Of a DNA stretch of 58,623 nucleotides, positions 18,298 to 25,815 are shown in pieces (within the stretch, counting starts at the first letter, position 1; the number at the start of each line of letters is the position of its first letter). Below the pieces are notes generated by a model that was given only the letters and a program-made list of their open reading frames with translations, was not told the origin of the DNA and made no database searches. The stretch comes from Pseudolactococcus piscium (GTDB taxonomy: Bacteria > Bacillota > Bacilli > Lactobacillales > Streptococcaceae): positions 1-58,623 of the forward strand of contig NZ_JXJW01000019.1 of assembly GCF_002441695.1 (NCBI RefSeq), given 5' to 3'. Position numbers and translations under genes: made by a program.

Positions 18298-18720
18298 ATG
18301 ATAGTGAATGAAAAACAAATGCAAGCAATTGCAGAAACATTAGGACGGAAACTACAAGCTGGTGATATCCTTGTCTTAACTGGTGAGCTGGGTGCCGGTA
18401 AAACAACCTTTACCAAGGGTATCGGCTTAGGGCTCGATATTCATCAGATGATTAAGAGTCCAACTTATACGATAGCAAGAGAATACCAGGGCAGGCTGCC
18501 TTTATATCATTTGGATGTATATCGAATAGGGGATGATCCAGACTCGATCGACTTAGATGAGTATTTATTTAATGATGGTGTGACTGTCATTGAGTGGGGG
18601 AACTTATTAGGACAAGCCTTACCAGATACCTATCTGGAAATTATTTTTGATTATGTGGCAGATGGTCGCGCAATAAACTTAGTTGCTCATGGTGATCATT
18701 ATAAGCAATATCTAAATTAA
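18298..18720 (+). CDS. tsaE: tRNA threonylcarbamoyladenosine biosynthesis ATPase TsaE
   Basis: A 140-residue P-loop ATPase that works with TsaB and TsaD in t6A37 synthesis. Walker A is GELGAGKTTFTKG at about 30-42. SPTYTIAREY, YHLDVYRI and VIEWGNLL are the family's conserved strands. ATG 18298 follows the -10 box directly, and GTG 18304 is an in-frame alternative. The order tsaE-GNAT-LytR is the usual one in streptococci and lactococci. Confidence 0.94.
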   Translation: MIVNEKQMQAIAETLGRKLQAGDILVLTGELGAGKTTFTKGIGLGLDIHQMIKSPTYTIAREYQGRLPLYHLDVYRIGDDPDSIDLDEYLFNDGVTVIEWGNLLGQALPDTYLEIIFDYVADGRAINLVAHGDHYKQYLN

Positions 18721-18785
18721 TAAGGTTTGTAGAAAAAGGTTTTAAAAAGATAATTCCCCATGACACATTGCTTAAAGGAAAAAAT

Positions 18786-19301
18786 ATGACAGAAATTATT
18801 ATAAGAGAAGCACAAGCTCAAGATGCTGAGCAGCTCATTACATTTTTAAATGGTGTTGGTAAGGAATCTCACTTTTTGACACTCGATGACGCAGGCATTT
18901 TGATGACAACAGAACAAATGGCGACTTATTTAAGTCAAATTTATGAGAAAGACAATAATACCTATTTACTAGCGTTTATAGAAGACAAGCTTGCCGGTGT
19001 CATTAGTTTAACAGCTGATTTTCATGAGCGAGTGAGACATATCGGGGAACTATTTATTGCAGTTGGCAGCGCCTTTCAAGGCTACGGTATTGGTCAGCTA
19101 TTAATGACTGATTTACTGGATGATATAGCAGAAGTAGGGATCATACAGAGACTAGAACTGCAAGTTCAAAAACGGAATACAAGAGCAGTTCATCTCTATG
19201 AAAAATATGGTTTTGAGGTAGAATCAATTAGGAAATATGGTGCTAGAGATGAACATGGTCAATTGATTGATGTATTAGAGATGGTACATTTTTTTGACTA
19301 A
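18786..19301 (+). CDS. GNAT-family N-acetyltransferase
   Basis: 172 residues with a complete GNAT fold. The acetyl-CoA loop is GYGIGQLLM, after a beta-strand ELFIAVG, and VQKRNTRAVHLYEKYGFEVES forms the conserved C-terminal helix and strand. Acceptor unknown. Start ATG 18786 has AAAGGAA upstream; the TTG at 18768 is inside the same frame but lacks a ribosome site. Located between tsaE and the LytR gene. Confidence 0.9.
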   Translation: MTEIIIREAQAQDAEQLITFLNGVGKESHFLTLDDAGILMTTEQMATYLSQIYEKDNNTYLLAFIEDKLAGVISLTADFHERVRHIGELFIAVGSAFQGYGIGQLLMTDLLDDIAEVGIIQRLELQVQKRNTRAVHLYEKYGFEVESIRKYGARDEHGQLIDVLEMVHFFD

Positions 19302-19353
19302 CATTACATCTTTGTGACAAATAGTTGTTTTAAGGTTTGATACCGCTTTTTTT

Positions 19354-19361
19354 GGTAAAAT
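19354..19361 (+). promoter_or_regulatory. Extended -10 of the LytR gene, leaderless arrangement
   Basis: TGGTAAAAT ends 6 nt before ATG 19368. Confidence 0.5.
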
Positions 19362-19367
19362 AGAGGT

Positions 19368-20600
19368 ATGAAGGAAATCGAAAAAGTGTCTCGTAGTAGA
19401 AAGCATGACTTAAATCAAGCAACTGGTAGAAATAGAAAATTTAAAAAAAATGGGAAACCTAAAATGGCTTTTTGGAAGAAGTTATTACTAACTTTGACCT
19501 TAGCTGTTTTACTTTTTTTAGGTTCAGTTTTTGCTTATAGTGCTATCGTACTAAATAAAACTGAGGACGTTTTTAGATCCACATTTTCAGATTTGGGTTT
19601 GAAGTCTTCAAAGAAAAGTGATGATATTATTAAGGCTACTGAACCTTTGACGATATTATTAATGGGGGTTGATACAGGCGGAGAAGGTCGCTCAGATCCC
19701 TGGGCAGGTCAATCTGATACGATGATTGTCATGACGCTAAATCCTAAAACGCATACGACGACGATGGTGTCGTTAGAGCGAGATATGTTAACGGATATCA
19801 TAGATAAAGATGGCAAAACGATTGATACTGCAAAATTAAATGCAGCCTATGCTAACGGTGGCGCTGTGAATGCTGTATCAACGATTCAACAGCAGATAGG
19901 CTTAGATATTGATAAGTATACCCTGATTAATATGAATGGTCTAAAAGAGCTTGTAGATGCTGTTGGTGGAGTTGATGTAAATAATACGCTAGGGGAAACG
20001 ATTTCGATAGAAGAGACTGAGCCTGATTATACAGCGACTATTGAACCCGGTAAGCATCATATTAATGGTGATCAAGCACTCGTCTATGCGAGAATGCGCC
20101 ATCAAGATCCCGAAGGGGATATCGGCAGGCAAGCACGTCAAAGAGAAGTCATCGAACAACTAGTTGGCAAAATTTTAAGTCTTAATTCGATTACCAAATA
20201 CGAGAAAATTTTGAAGGCAATATCTGGTAATATGAAGACCGATTTTGCGGTGACGGGTGGGTCTTTAAAAAGTTTACTTGGCTATAAAGATGCATTTCAG
20301 AAGATAAGATCAATTAAATTACAGGGTGTAGGAGAAATGCTTTCTGATATCTCCTACCAAGTTATGCCTGAAAATAACTTATTGAGTGTCCAAAATGCCT
20401 TACGCTTATCTATCGATAAGCCTACAATTGATACTTTATCGCCAAATATCGTCACTTTTGAAAATTATTATGGTGGTTATTCGCCAGATGCCATACAACC
20501 AACGGTTACAACAACTGTTTCTGGTAAAGCAACAGAGACAGTCTTACAAACAGATGGTAGTGAAGTGTCATCTAAAGTCTCATCAGCCTCATCTGAATAA
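19368..20600 (+). CDS. lytR: LCP-family cell-wall polymer ligase (LytR/BrpA type)
   Basis: A 410-residue membrane enzyme that transfers undecaprenyl-linked wall polymers onto peptidoglycan. Basic cytoplasmic start, one membrane helix (about 37-58), then an intact LCP domain: GVDTGGEGR with the metal-binding aspartate, QSDTMIVMTLNPKT, VSLERDML, KLNAAYANGG, and the arginine-rich YARMRHQDPEGDIGRQARQRE. The C-terminal tail is rich in Ser/Thr. It is the active counterpart of the degenerate LCP-like gene at 13751. Mentioning regulation by LytR would be historical; the family is enzymatic. Confidence 0.94.
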   Translation: MKEIEKVSRSRKHDLNQATGRNRKFKKNGKPKMAFWKKLLLTLTLAVLLFLGSVFAYSAIVLNKTEDVFRSTFSDLGLKSSKKSDDIIKATEPLTILLMGVDTGGEGRSDPWAGQSDTMIVMTLNPKTHTTTMVSLERDMLTDIIDKDGKTIDTAKLNAAYANGGAVNAVSTIQQQIGLDIDKYTLINMNGLKELVDAVGGVDVNNTLGETISIEETEPDYTATIEPGKHHINGDQALVYARMRHQDPEGDIGRQARQREVIEQLVGKILSLNSITKYEKILKAISGNMKTDFAVTGGSLKSLLGYKDAFQKIRSIKLQGVGEMLSDISYQVMPENNLLSVQNALRLSIDKPTIDTLSPNIVTFENYYGGYSPDAIQPTVTTTVSGKATETVLQTDGSEVSSKVSSASSE

Positions 20601-20654
20601 AATTCAGATAGTAACTTGTATGGCCGGTTGATAAAGATAACACCTATATTCACG

Positions 20655-20681
20655 AAAAAGTTGACTAGTATCAACTTTTTT
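20655..20681 (+). terminator. Terminator of the LytR gene
   Basis: AAAAAGTTGA / TCAACTTTTT, 10 bp, 6-nt loop. The -35 box of tRNA-Arg (20661-20666) is inside it. Confidence 0.88.
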
Positions 20682-20689
20682 GATAGAAT
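20661..20689 (+). promoter_or_regulatory. Promoter of tRNA-Arg
   Basis: TTGACT at 20661-20666, 17-bp spacer, TAGAAT at 20684-20689. The expected start is about 8 nt before the mature tRNA 5' end. Confidence 0.75.
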
Positions 20690-20704
20690 TAAATAGTTGT
20701 GTTT

Positions 20705-20778
20705 GGTCTCATAGCTCAGCTGGATAGAGCATTCGCCTTCTAAGCGAACGGTCGCAGGTTCGAATCCTGCTGGGATCA
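20705..20778 (+). tRNA. tRNA-Arg (anticodon UCU)
   Basis: 74-nt cloverleaf: acceptor GGTCTCA pairs with TGGGATC (one G-T and one T-G wobble). The D arm is GCTC AGCTGGATA GAGC. The anticodon stem TTCGC/GCGAA encloses CTTCTAA with TCT at 20739-20741. The T arm GCAGG TTCGAAT CCTGC is perfect. The 3' CCA is not encoded. Its last 9 nt plus the following terminator are duplicated 900 bp downstream. Confidence 0.96.
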
Positions 20779-20831
20779 TTTAAATAAGCTCTAAACCCGA
20801 GGTATTGATGGGTTTAGAGCTTTTCTTGTGC
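20770..20831 (+). repeat. Direct repeat, left copy (attL-like), with tRNA-Arg terminator
   Basis: 62 bp starting in the tRNA 3' end (CTGGGATCATT) and including the terminator GCTCTAAACCC / GGGTTTAGAGC at 20788-20820 plus TTTTC. The copy at 21670-21731 differs at 2 positions. The spacing is exactly 900 bp. Confidence 0.85.
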
Positions 20832-20909
20832 CAAGGTTTTGGTTCTGTCAACTTTAAGGAGGAATATCACTAAAATGAGTTAAATAATGTATGTGTCATT
20901 AAGGAGCAG

Positions 20910-20960
20910 ATGGATAATATGTTGGTAAAACTGAAGCGGATGATGCTATTATTTTTTTAA
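20910..20960 (+). CDS. Possible 16-residue peptide inside the cassette
   Basis: AAGGAG at 20901-20906 followed by ATG 20910 and a 16-codon ORF, MDNMLVKLKRMMLLFF, which is basic and hydrophobic. A second frame over the same DNA reads YVGKTEADDAIIFLI, which looks more like a fragment of a normal protein. It may be a gene remnant rather than a real peptide. Confidence 0.2.
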   Translation: MDNMLVKLKRMMLLFF

Positions 20961-21063
20961 TATTGTTATTTGATAAATAGTAAAATTTTGTTTTATCTGG
21001 AAAATTAGCTTAAAAAATGCTATATTAAATATGTTTATAAAAATTATAGGTATAGGAGAAATT

Positions 21064-21558
21064 ATGAAAGTTGTCTTAATTACAGGTTATGAAAATTCAG
21101 GGAAATCTACTATTTGTAAGATATTGAAAGAAAGAATTGTAGTAGATAGAGAAGATAGAGAAGATAGAGAAGATAGACTAGATAAGAAAGATAATATTAT
21201 TATATTTGATAAATATCCTAAGGATAAAAAAGATTGTGTTGGAATTTATAAAGTGAACGATAAATATATTGGCATATCTAGTTATGGAGACAGCGAAGAA
21301 ATGTTAGCACATGGTTTTTTGACCATAATTGATGAGGCGACTTCAAAAAATATTAAATTAGATACGATGTTTTTCACTTCTAGAAGTAAAGGTAGGACCT
21401 ATAAAAAAGCGATCTCTTTAGCAAGTGAACATGATTCAAATTACTATAACTTCTTTTCAAATAAAATTCAGACTGTTAAAACATCTGATGAAACTATAAG
21501 GCAGCAAAAAAGTCAATTCTTAGACTTTGTTCTCAATGTCTCTAATACTGTAATATAA
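21064..21558 (+). CDS. P-loop NTPase/kinase-like protein of the cassette, family unknown
   Basis: 164 residues. Walker A GYENSGKST is at 8-16 after a hydrophobic strand KVVLITG. A loop of Arg-Glu-Asp repeats lies at about 28-39, encoded by 9-bp tandem repeats. Next come a charged IIIFDKYPKDKK and a possible Walker B-like FLTIIDEA near 93-100, followed by MFFTSRSKGRTYKK. I do not recognise the family; the layout suggests a small nucleotide-binding protein. ATG 21064 has TAGGAG upstream, and a promoter-like TGCTATATT lies at 21018-21026. Composition is AT-rich and unlike the flanking genes, consistent with acquisition by transfer. Confidence 0.7.
   Translation: MKVVLITGYENSGKSTICKILKERIVVDREDREDREDRLDKKDNIIIFDKYPKDKKDCVGIYKVNDKYIGISSYGDSEEMLAHGFLTIIDEATSKNIKLDTMFFTSRSKGRTYKKAISLASEHDSNYYNFFSNKIQTVKTSDETIRQQKSQFLDFVLNVSNTVI
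21145..21177 (+). repeat. 9-bp tandem repeat inside the P-loop gene
   Basis: GATAGAGAA occurs at 21145, 21154 and 21163, with a partial fourth copy. Units are multiples of three, so slippage would change the number of charged Arg-Glu-Asp units without breaking the frame. Confidence 0.85.
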
Positions 21559-21669
21559 TTTTTTTATTAGATAAGATGAGAGTAAAAGATATTGTAAAAA
21601 AGGGAAACAACTCATTTGATTAAACAAATATCGATGGATAGCATATTTTTTCTTGTACCTATAAGTTTT

Positions 21670-21731
21670 CTGGGATCATTAAAATAAGCTCTAAACCCTA
21701 GGTATTGATGGGTTTAGAGCTTTTCTTGTGC
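21670..21731 (+). repeat. Direct repeat, right copy (attR-like)
   Basis: Copy of 20770-20831 with A for T at 21681 and T for G at 21699. It includes the same terminator. The sequence just upstream has no further tRNA similarity, so this is not a second tRNA gene. Confidence 0.85.
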
Positions 21732-21909
21732 TAAATTTGTGTTAGCTGTTTGATAGACTTAATCGTGATGTATGCAAAATAATAGCTGTCTGTTTAACCG
21801 ATTGCATTTATCATCATGATAGGCTTAAAGTAATAGCAAAATGGTGCTATTAGGTATGATGATTTGGTATACTTATAAAGTATGAATTAGCTATAGATAG
21901 AGGAGCCCT

Positions 21910-22395
21910 ATGCCAATAAATAAATTAACTAGGCTAGCGATATTAACAGCACTTTCTTGTGTACTCAGGTTCAGTATGAGTGCATTGCCAAATGTTAAAC
22001 CAATCACAGCACTTTTTTTTGTTATCATGCTGTGCTTTGGTTTAAGTGATGCGATACTGGTTAGTGCATTGACTATGATACTAACTGGTCTGCTAATGGG
22101 CTTTTCGATTATCATCCTTGGGCAAATTGTATCATATGCCATTATTTTAACGATAGCGAGTATGTTATGTCGTATCTTAAGCAACTTAATCATTAGGACA
22201 GGGCTAGTCTTTCTACTTACCATGCTATATGGTTTCGTGATTTCTATCTTTTCAGCCTATTTATTTGGTGCTAGTTTTTGGCCGTTTTGGCTTGGCGGCT
22301 TAACGTTTGATCTGGCACATGCTATATCGACAGCCTTATTTTTTCCAATTATATTTGGGATATTTAACAGGCTATTAAAGCAAAAAGTCATCTAA
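21910..22395 (+). CDS. ECF transporter S component, substrate unknown
   Basis: 161 residues, five to six hydrophobic helices, starting with the S-component-like LTRLAILTALSCVLRFSMSALPNVKPITALF. S components capture a vitamin or metal and dock to the shared EcfAAT module, which is encoded elsewhere. AGAGGAG precedes ATG 21910, and an extended -10 TGGTATACT lies at 21865-21873. No riboswitch is visible upstream to hint at the substrate. Confidence 0.72.
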   Translation: MPINKLTRLAILTALSCVLRFSMSALPNVKPITALFFVIMLCFGLSDAILVSALTMILTGLLMGFSIIILGQIVSYAIILTIASMLCRILSNLIIRTGLVFLLTMLYGFVISIFSAYLFGASFWPFWLGGLTFDLAHAISTALFFPIIFGIFNRLLKQKVI

Positions 22396-22463
22396 TAGCC
22401 TATTTAATCATACTGTTTTCTACATAGATTTTTTTAAAAATATAACTCATTATATTTATTATG

Positions 22464-22472
22464 TGATATAAT
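22464..22472 (+). promoter_or_regulatory. Extended -10 of the lipoprotein gene
   Basis: TGATATAAT, followed 13 nt later by AGAAGGAG and ATG 22501. Confidence 0.55.
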
Positions 22473-22500
22473 AGAAAACATAAAAGAAGGAGAATATTTA

Positions 22501-23451
22501 ATGAATTTTAAGAAAATAGGGATTTTTTCAGTCGTCGTTGCTGGTGCTATTGTGCTAACAGCTTGTGGTGCAAAAGATAATAAAGCGGCATTTATCAAAG
22601 ATAATGAGACACTTTCAAAATCAACCACACAAAAATTTGATATGAATTTAGAGAAGCTAAAGGTTACGGCGAGTGGAGATAAAAAAATGTATGCGCCTAT
22701 CATTAATGGCTACTTAGCTGATTTTAAACTATCAGGAGAGTCTAGCACTGATGGTAAAAATTCGTCTGTAACGCTTAAGTTTAACATGCTGGGTCAAAGT
22801 ATTCCCATAGACATGATTTTAAAGGAAAAAGATCCATACCTCAAATTGGATACACTTGAGCCCATTTTTAATCTATATATGCAAACGACTGGTGCTAGTG
22901 CCTATTATAATGGGTTAGATATGACGCCTATTAAGGGAAAATATCTAGATATAAATGCGATAGCTAAAGAAAGCGGTCAAGCTAGCAAGGACGTGTCATC
23001 GCTAACGCAAGCACAAACAAGAAAAGCAACTGAGAAGGCGCTAGATGTCTTAGATAAATCAGATTTTAGCAAGGATGGGTCTGCGATTACCTTAACGGTG
23101 TCGGGTAAAAACATCGCGAAAGTAACTAAAGCCTATATCAATGCACTACCTAAAGAAACTCAGGCATCATTTGAGGATATGACAAAGCAAAAAGACTTAG
23201 ATAAAGAGATAGCAGACGTGATTAAAACAATCACGATCACGACTGATAGCAAAAAGAAAACATCACATATGACGATTGCTTTCACCGGTAAAGAAACCGA
23301 TGGTGTCGGATTGTCTGGTGAAGTGTCATTAGATATGACGTATTCTGATAAAAAAGCAACGGTCAAAGTACCTGCTAATACGGATGTCATAAAATCAACA
23401 GAAGAGTTAACAAAAATGATGAGTCAGGCCATGCAGCTTAAGACAAACTAA
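22501..23451 (+). CDS. Exported lipoprotein, function unknown
   Basis: 316 residues with a lipoprotein signal peptide and lipobox LTAC at 19-22. The mature part is rich in lysine, threonine and beta-strand-like sequence (SGESSTDGKNSSVTLKF, TVSGKNIAKVTKAYI). This resembles the general LppX/DUF6612-like fold of Firmicutes lipoproteins, but I cannot assign a family firmly. It is monocistronic, with a strong ribosome site and a strong terminator shared with the malG end. Confidence 0.75.
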   Translation: MNFKKIGIFSVVVAGAIVLTACGAKDNKAAFIKDNETLSKSTTQKFDMNLEKLKVTASGDKKMYAPIINGYLADFKLSGESSTDGKNSSVTLKFNMLGQSIPIDMILKEKDPYLKLDTLEPIFNLYMQTTGASAYYNGLDMTPIKGKYLDINAIAKESGQASKDVSSLTQAQTRKATEKALDVLDKSDFSKDGSAITLTVSGKNIAKVTKAYINALPKETQASFEDMTKQKDLDKEIADVIKTITITTDSKKKTSHMTIAFTGKETDGVGLSGEVSLDMTYSDKKATVKVPANTDVIKSTEELTKMMSQAMQLKTN

Positions 23452-23470
23452 GCGCATCTTTATGAATCAA

Positions 23471-23504
23471 AAGCACCCCCTAGAGTTTTATCTAGGGGGT
23501 GCTT
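23471..23504. terminator. Bidirectional terminator
   Basis: Perfect 14-bp stem AAGCACCCCCTAGA / TCTAGGGGGTGCTT with a 6-nt loop, between the converging lipoprotein gene and malEFG operon. Confidence 0.92.
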
Positions 23505-23526
23505 CTTAATCTCAACTCATGTTAGG

Positions 23527-24366
23527 TTAACCTTTTACACCACCTGCTGTAATTCCTTCAACATAGTATTTTTGCATGAAGATAAAGAGGATAGTGATTG
23601 GAATGGCAATCAGGACACACCCTGCAGTAAAGGCCATAAACCAGTTATTGATTTTTTCAGGCGTGACCATAGTGAACAGACCGATCGCAATCGTATATTT
23701 ATCGGTTTGGTCACCTAATATGACCTTAGCAAAGATAAAGTCCATCCAAGGGGCCATGAAGGCCATAAGCGCCGTATAAACGATAATTGGCTTAGATAGG
23801 GGCAGTGTGATTTTAAAGAAGATATCCGCTCTTGTCGCACCGTCAATCATAGCTGATTCATCCAGAGAATAGGGAATCGTGTCAAAGAAGCCTTTTGCGA
23901 TATAAAAACCAAGTGCAGCGCCAGCTGAGTAGACAATGACTAATGCAGTTAGTGTTTGATCCAGTCCCATCGATTTTAAGATGTAATAGATGGCGATCAT
24001 ACTCATGAAACCAGGGAACATATTTAGGACTAATGCAAGTTTTAAGAAGCGATTTCTAAATTTGAACTTGATGCGACTCAGTGAGTAAGCCATTGCGACT
24101 GTTATGAAAGTCGATATGATCATAGTCAATAGGGCAACAACGAAAGTATTGGCAAACCATCTAGCAAAAGGAAAAGAGTCGTTAGTAAATAACTTAGCAT
24201 AATTAGCAAGTGTAAAGTGTTTGGGGATAATATAAGGGACAGCCATTGCACCCTCACCACGAAAACTTGTCATTAAAATCCAAAAGATTGGAAATAGCCA
24301 GACAACAGCTAGAATAGCTAATGTGATATAAACTAGCAGTAAATTAATGCGCTTTTGTTTTTTCAT
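23527..24366 (-). CDS. malG: Maltodextrin ABC transporter permease MalG
   Basis: 279 residues, six membrane helices. The binding-protein-dependent permease EAA loop is seen in DESAMIDGATRADIFFKITLPLSKP, which contacts the ATPase. The pattern and C-terminal EGITAGGVKG are typical of MalG/MdxG. It overlaps malF by 1 nt. No ATPase gene (MalK/MsmK) is present here, so a shared ATPase encoded elsewhere must power it, as is common in this family. Confidence 0.93.
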   Translation of the reverse strand: MKKQKRINLLLVYITLAILAVVWLFPIFWILMTSFRGEGAMAVPYIIPKHFTLANYAKLFTNDSFPFARWFANTFVVALLTMIISTFITVAMAYSLSRIKFKFRNRFLKLALVLNMFPGFMSMIAIYYILKSMGLDQTLTALVIVYSAGAALGFYIAKGFFDTIPYSLDESAMIDGATRADIFFKITLPLSKPIIVYTALMAFMAPWMDFIFAKVILGDQTDKYTIAIGLFTMVTPEKINNWFMAFTAGCVLIAIPITILFIFMQKYYVEGITAGGVKG

Positions 24367-25727
24367 TATATTGCTCCCCCTTCCTTATAAGCTTTTGTCC
24401 GTGTATAGGCAAGTAAGCTAAAGACAGCTGATAGCACAAAGATGATGATACCGATGACAGAAGCAAGGTTATAGTCAGCTGCTGTGACAGTCAACTTATA
24501 GAGCCAGGTCACAAGTAAATCGGTTTCGCCCGCCTGATAGAGTTTTGAGCTGACAGGTGCCCCTCCAGTTAAAAGGAAGATAACATTGAAGTTATTAATA
24601 TTACCGATAAACTGTTGGATAAGCGTTGGTGTCATGATCAACAAAATCTGTGGGAAGGTAATTGATTTGAAAATTTGAAGTTTATTTGCCCCATCAATTT
24701 CAGCTGCTTCGATTTGTTCTGCAGGTAGGTTCATGATGATCCCAGTCGCAATCAGCATCGTCACAGGAATACCAATCCACATGTTAACAAAGATGATTGA
24801 AAATTTGGCCCAAAGACCATCCGATAAGAAGGGAAGTGGCTGCGAAATCAAGCCCCATTTCTGGAGGAGTTGGTTGATAGGCCCCCAATCACTGAGTAGA
24901 TTTTTCATCGTTAGTAGGGAGATAAATTGTGGAACAGCCATCGTAATCACAAAGATGGTCCGCCAAACTTTCTTGAATTTTAAACCTTTTGTATTAATTA
25001 AAAGCGCCAAAATGATCCCGAAAAAGAAGTTGGTGACGGTTGCTGCAACAGCCCATACTAATGTCCAAGTTAACAAAGGTAAGAAGGTTCCTGCCATACG
25101 GCCAGTGAAAATATTGGCAAAATTTTCGACCCCAACCCAGTTAAACAGATGTTTAGGCGGGAGATGATTATGGTCATAGTTTGTAAAGGCGATGAGTGTC
25201 ATGTAAATTAAGGGGAGTATTGTAAAGATAACAATACCGATTAATGGAATTGACATCAAGGTCATATGAAAACGGCCATCTGTAAGTGTCTTGACGTCTT
25301 CTAAAAAAGTAGCAGGTTTAAGATGCAGTGCTTGCATGGCAAACAGTTTGCGATTTGATTTTAGTCCGCACCAGAAAATGTAGCAATAGAAACAGACAAA
25401 AATGAGAGATGCTAGACCAAATATCATGATGAGCATCGAGTTGTCACCTTTTATTGCGACCTGTATCTTAATCCCATCTTGTGTAATCGTTTTGATGCCT
25501 TGTGTTTGCGTACCAAGTGAGATTAAGCCACCCAAAGCTGGTATTACCTGAATGACAAAGGTAAGTAGGAAAAGTACTTCAGCAATCAGGAAACTAAATC
25601 CTTTGATGAATTGCTTATGTCGCAAATTATTTAATCCACTGAATACAAAGGACAGTTTTGTAATGAGGTCACCTTTTATGAAGACGTCCTTCATTGAATA
25701 GTGGTCATCAAGTATTAGGTTGTTCAT
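24366..25727 (-). CDS. malF: Maltodextrin ABC transporter permease MalF
   Basis: 453 residues with eight predicted helices. As in other MalF proteins, an N-terminal extension with two extra helices and a small exported loop precedes the six-helix core. The EAA loop reads EAAEIDGANKLQIFKSITFPQI. The start ATG 25727 has AGGAG upstream. A stem-loop separates it from malE, which should lower its expression relative to the binding protein. Confidence 0.93.
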   Translation of the reverse strand: MNNLILDDHYSMKDVFIKGDLITKLSFVFSGLNNLRHKQFIKGFSFLIAEVLFLLTFVIQVIPALGGLISLGTQTQGIKTITQDGIKIQVAIKGDNSMLIMIFGLASLIFVCFYCYIFWCGLKSNRKLFAMQALHLKPATFLEDVKTLTDGRFHMTLMSIPLIGIVIFTILPLIYMTLIAFTNYDHNHLPPKHLFNWVGVENFANIFTGRMAGTFLPLLTWTLVWAVAATVTNFFFGIILALLINTKGLKFKKVWRTIFVITMAVPQFISLLTMKNLLSDWGPINQLLQKWGLISQPLPFLSDGLWAKFSIIFVNMWIGIPVTMLIATGIIMNLPAEQIEAAEIDGANKLQIFKSITFPQILLIMTPTLIQQFIGNINNFNVIFLLTGGAPVSSKLYQAGETDLLVTWLYKLTVTAADYNLASVIGIIIFVLSAVFSLLAYTRTKAYKEGGAI

Positions 25728-25777
25728 GCATCATACTCCTTTCTGTGATAGACTGAACGATTTTAATCTTGTCATAA

Positions 25778-25801
25778 AATAAGGGGGATTTCCCCCTTAT
25801 T
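25778..25801 (-). terminator. Intercistronic hairpin between malE and malF
   Basis: AATAAGGGGGA / TCCCCCTTATT, 11 bp, followed on the minus strand by TTTTATG. It acts as a partial terminator or mRNA 3'-end stabiliser, which explains why binding protein is usually made in excess. Confidence 0.75.
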
Positions 25802-25815
25802 CAATATTAAGCCGT

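Larger units (their letters stand above)
20770..21731 (+). mobile_element. 900-bp cassette integrated at the 3' end of tRNA-Arg
   Basis: Unique DNA of 838 bp lies between two 62-bp direct repeats whose left copy completes the tRNA. This is the hallmark of integration by a tyrosine recombinase at a tRNA 3' end. The interior is clearly more AT-rich than the flanks and holds one P-loop gene plus short fragments, but no integrase, excisionase or replication gene. It is either a deletion relic of a larger element or a small element mobilised in trans. An old tandem duplication of the tRNA tail is less likely, because nothing else of the tRNA is repeated. Confidence 0.6.

Noticed and set aside
21145-21177. 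Short CRISPR-like array
   Set aside because: Units are 9 bp, contiguous and coding, with no spacers.
21660-21680. Second tRNA-Arg gene
   Set aside because: Only the last 9 nt of a tRNA are present; no D, anticodon or T arm precedes them.
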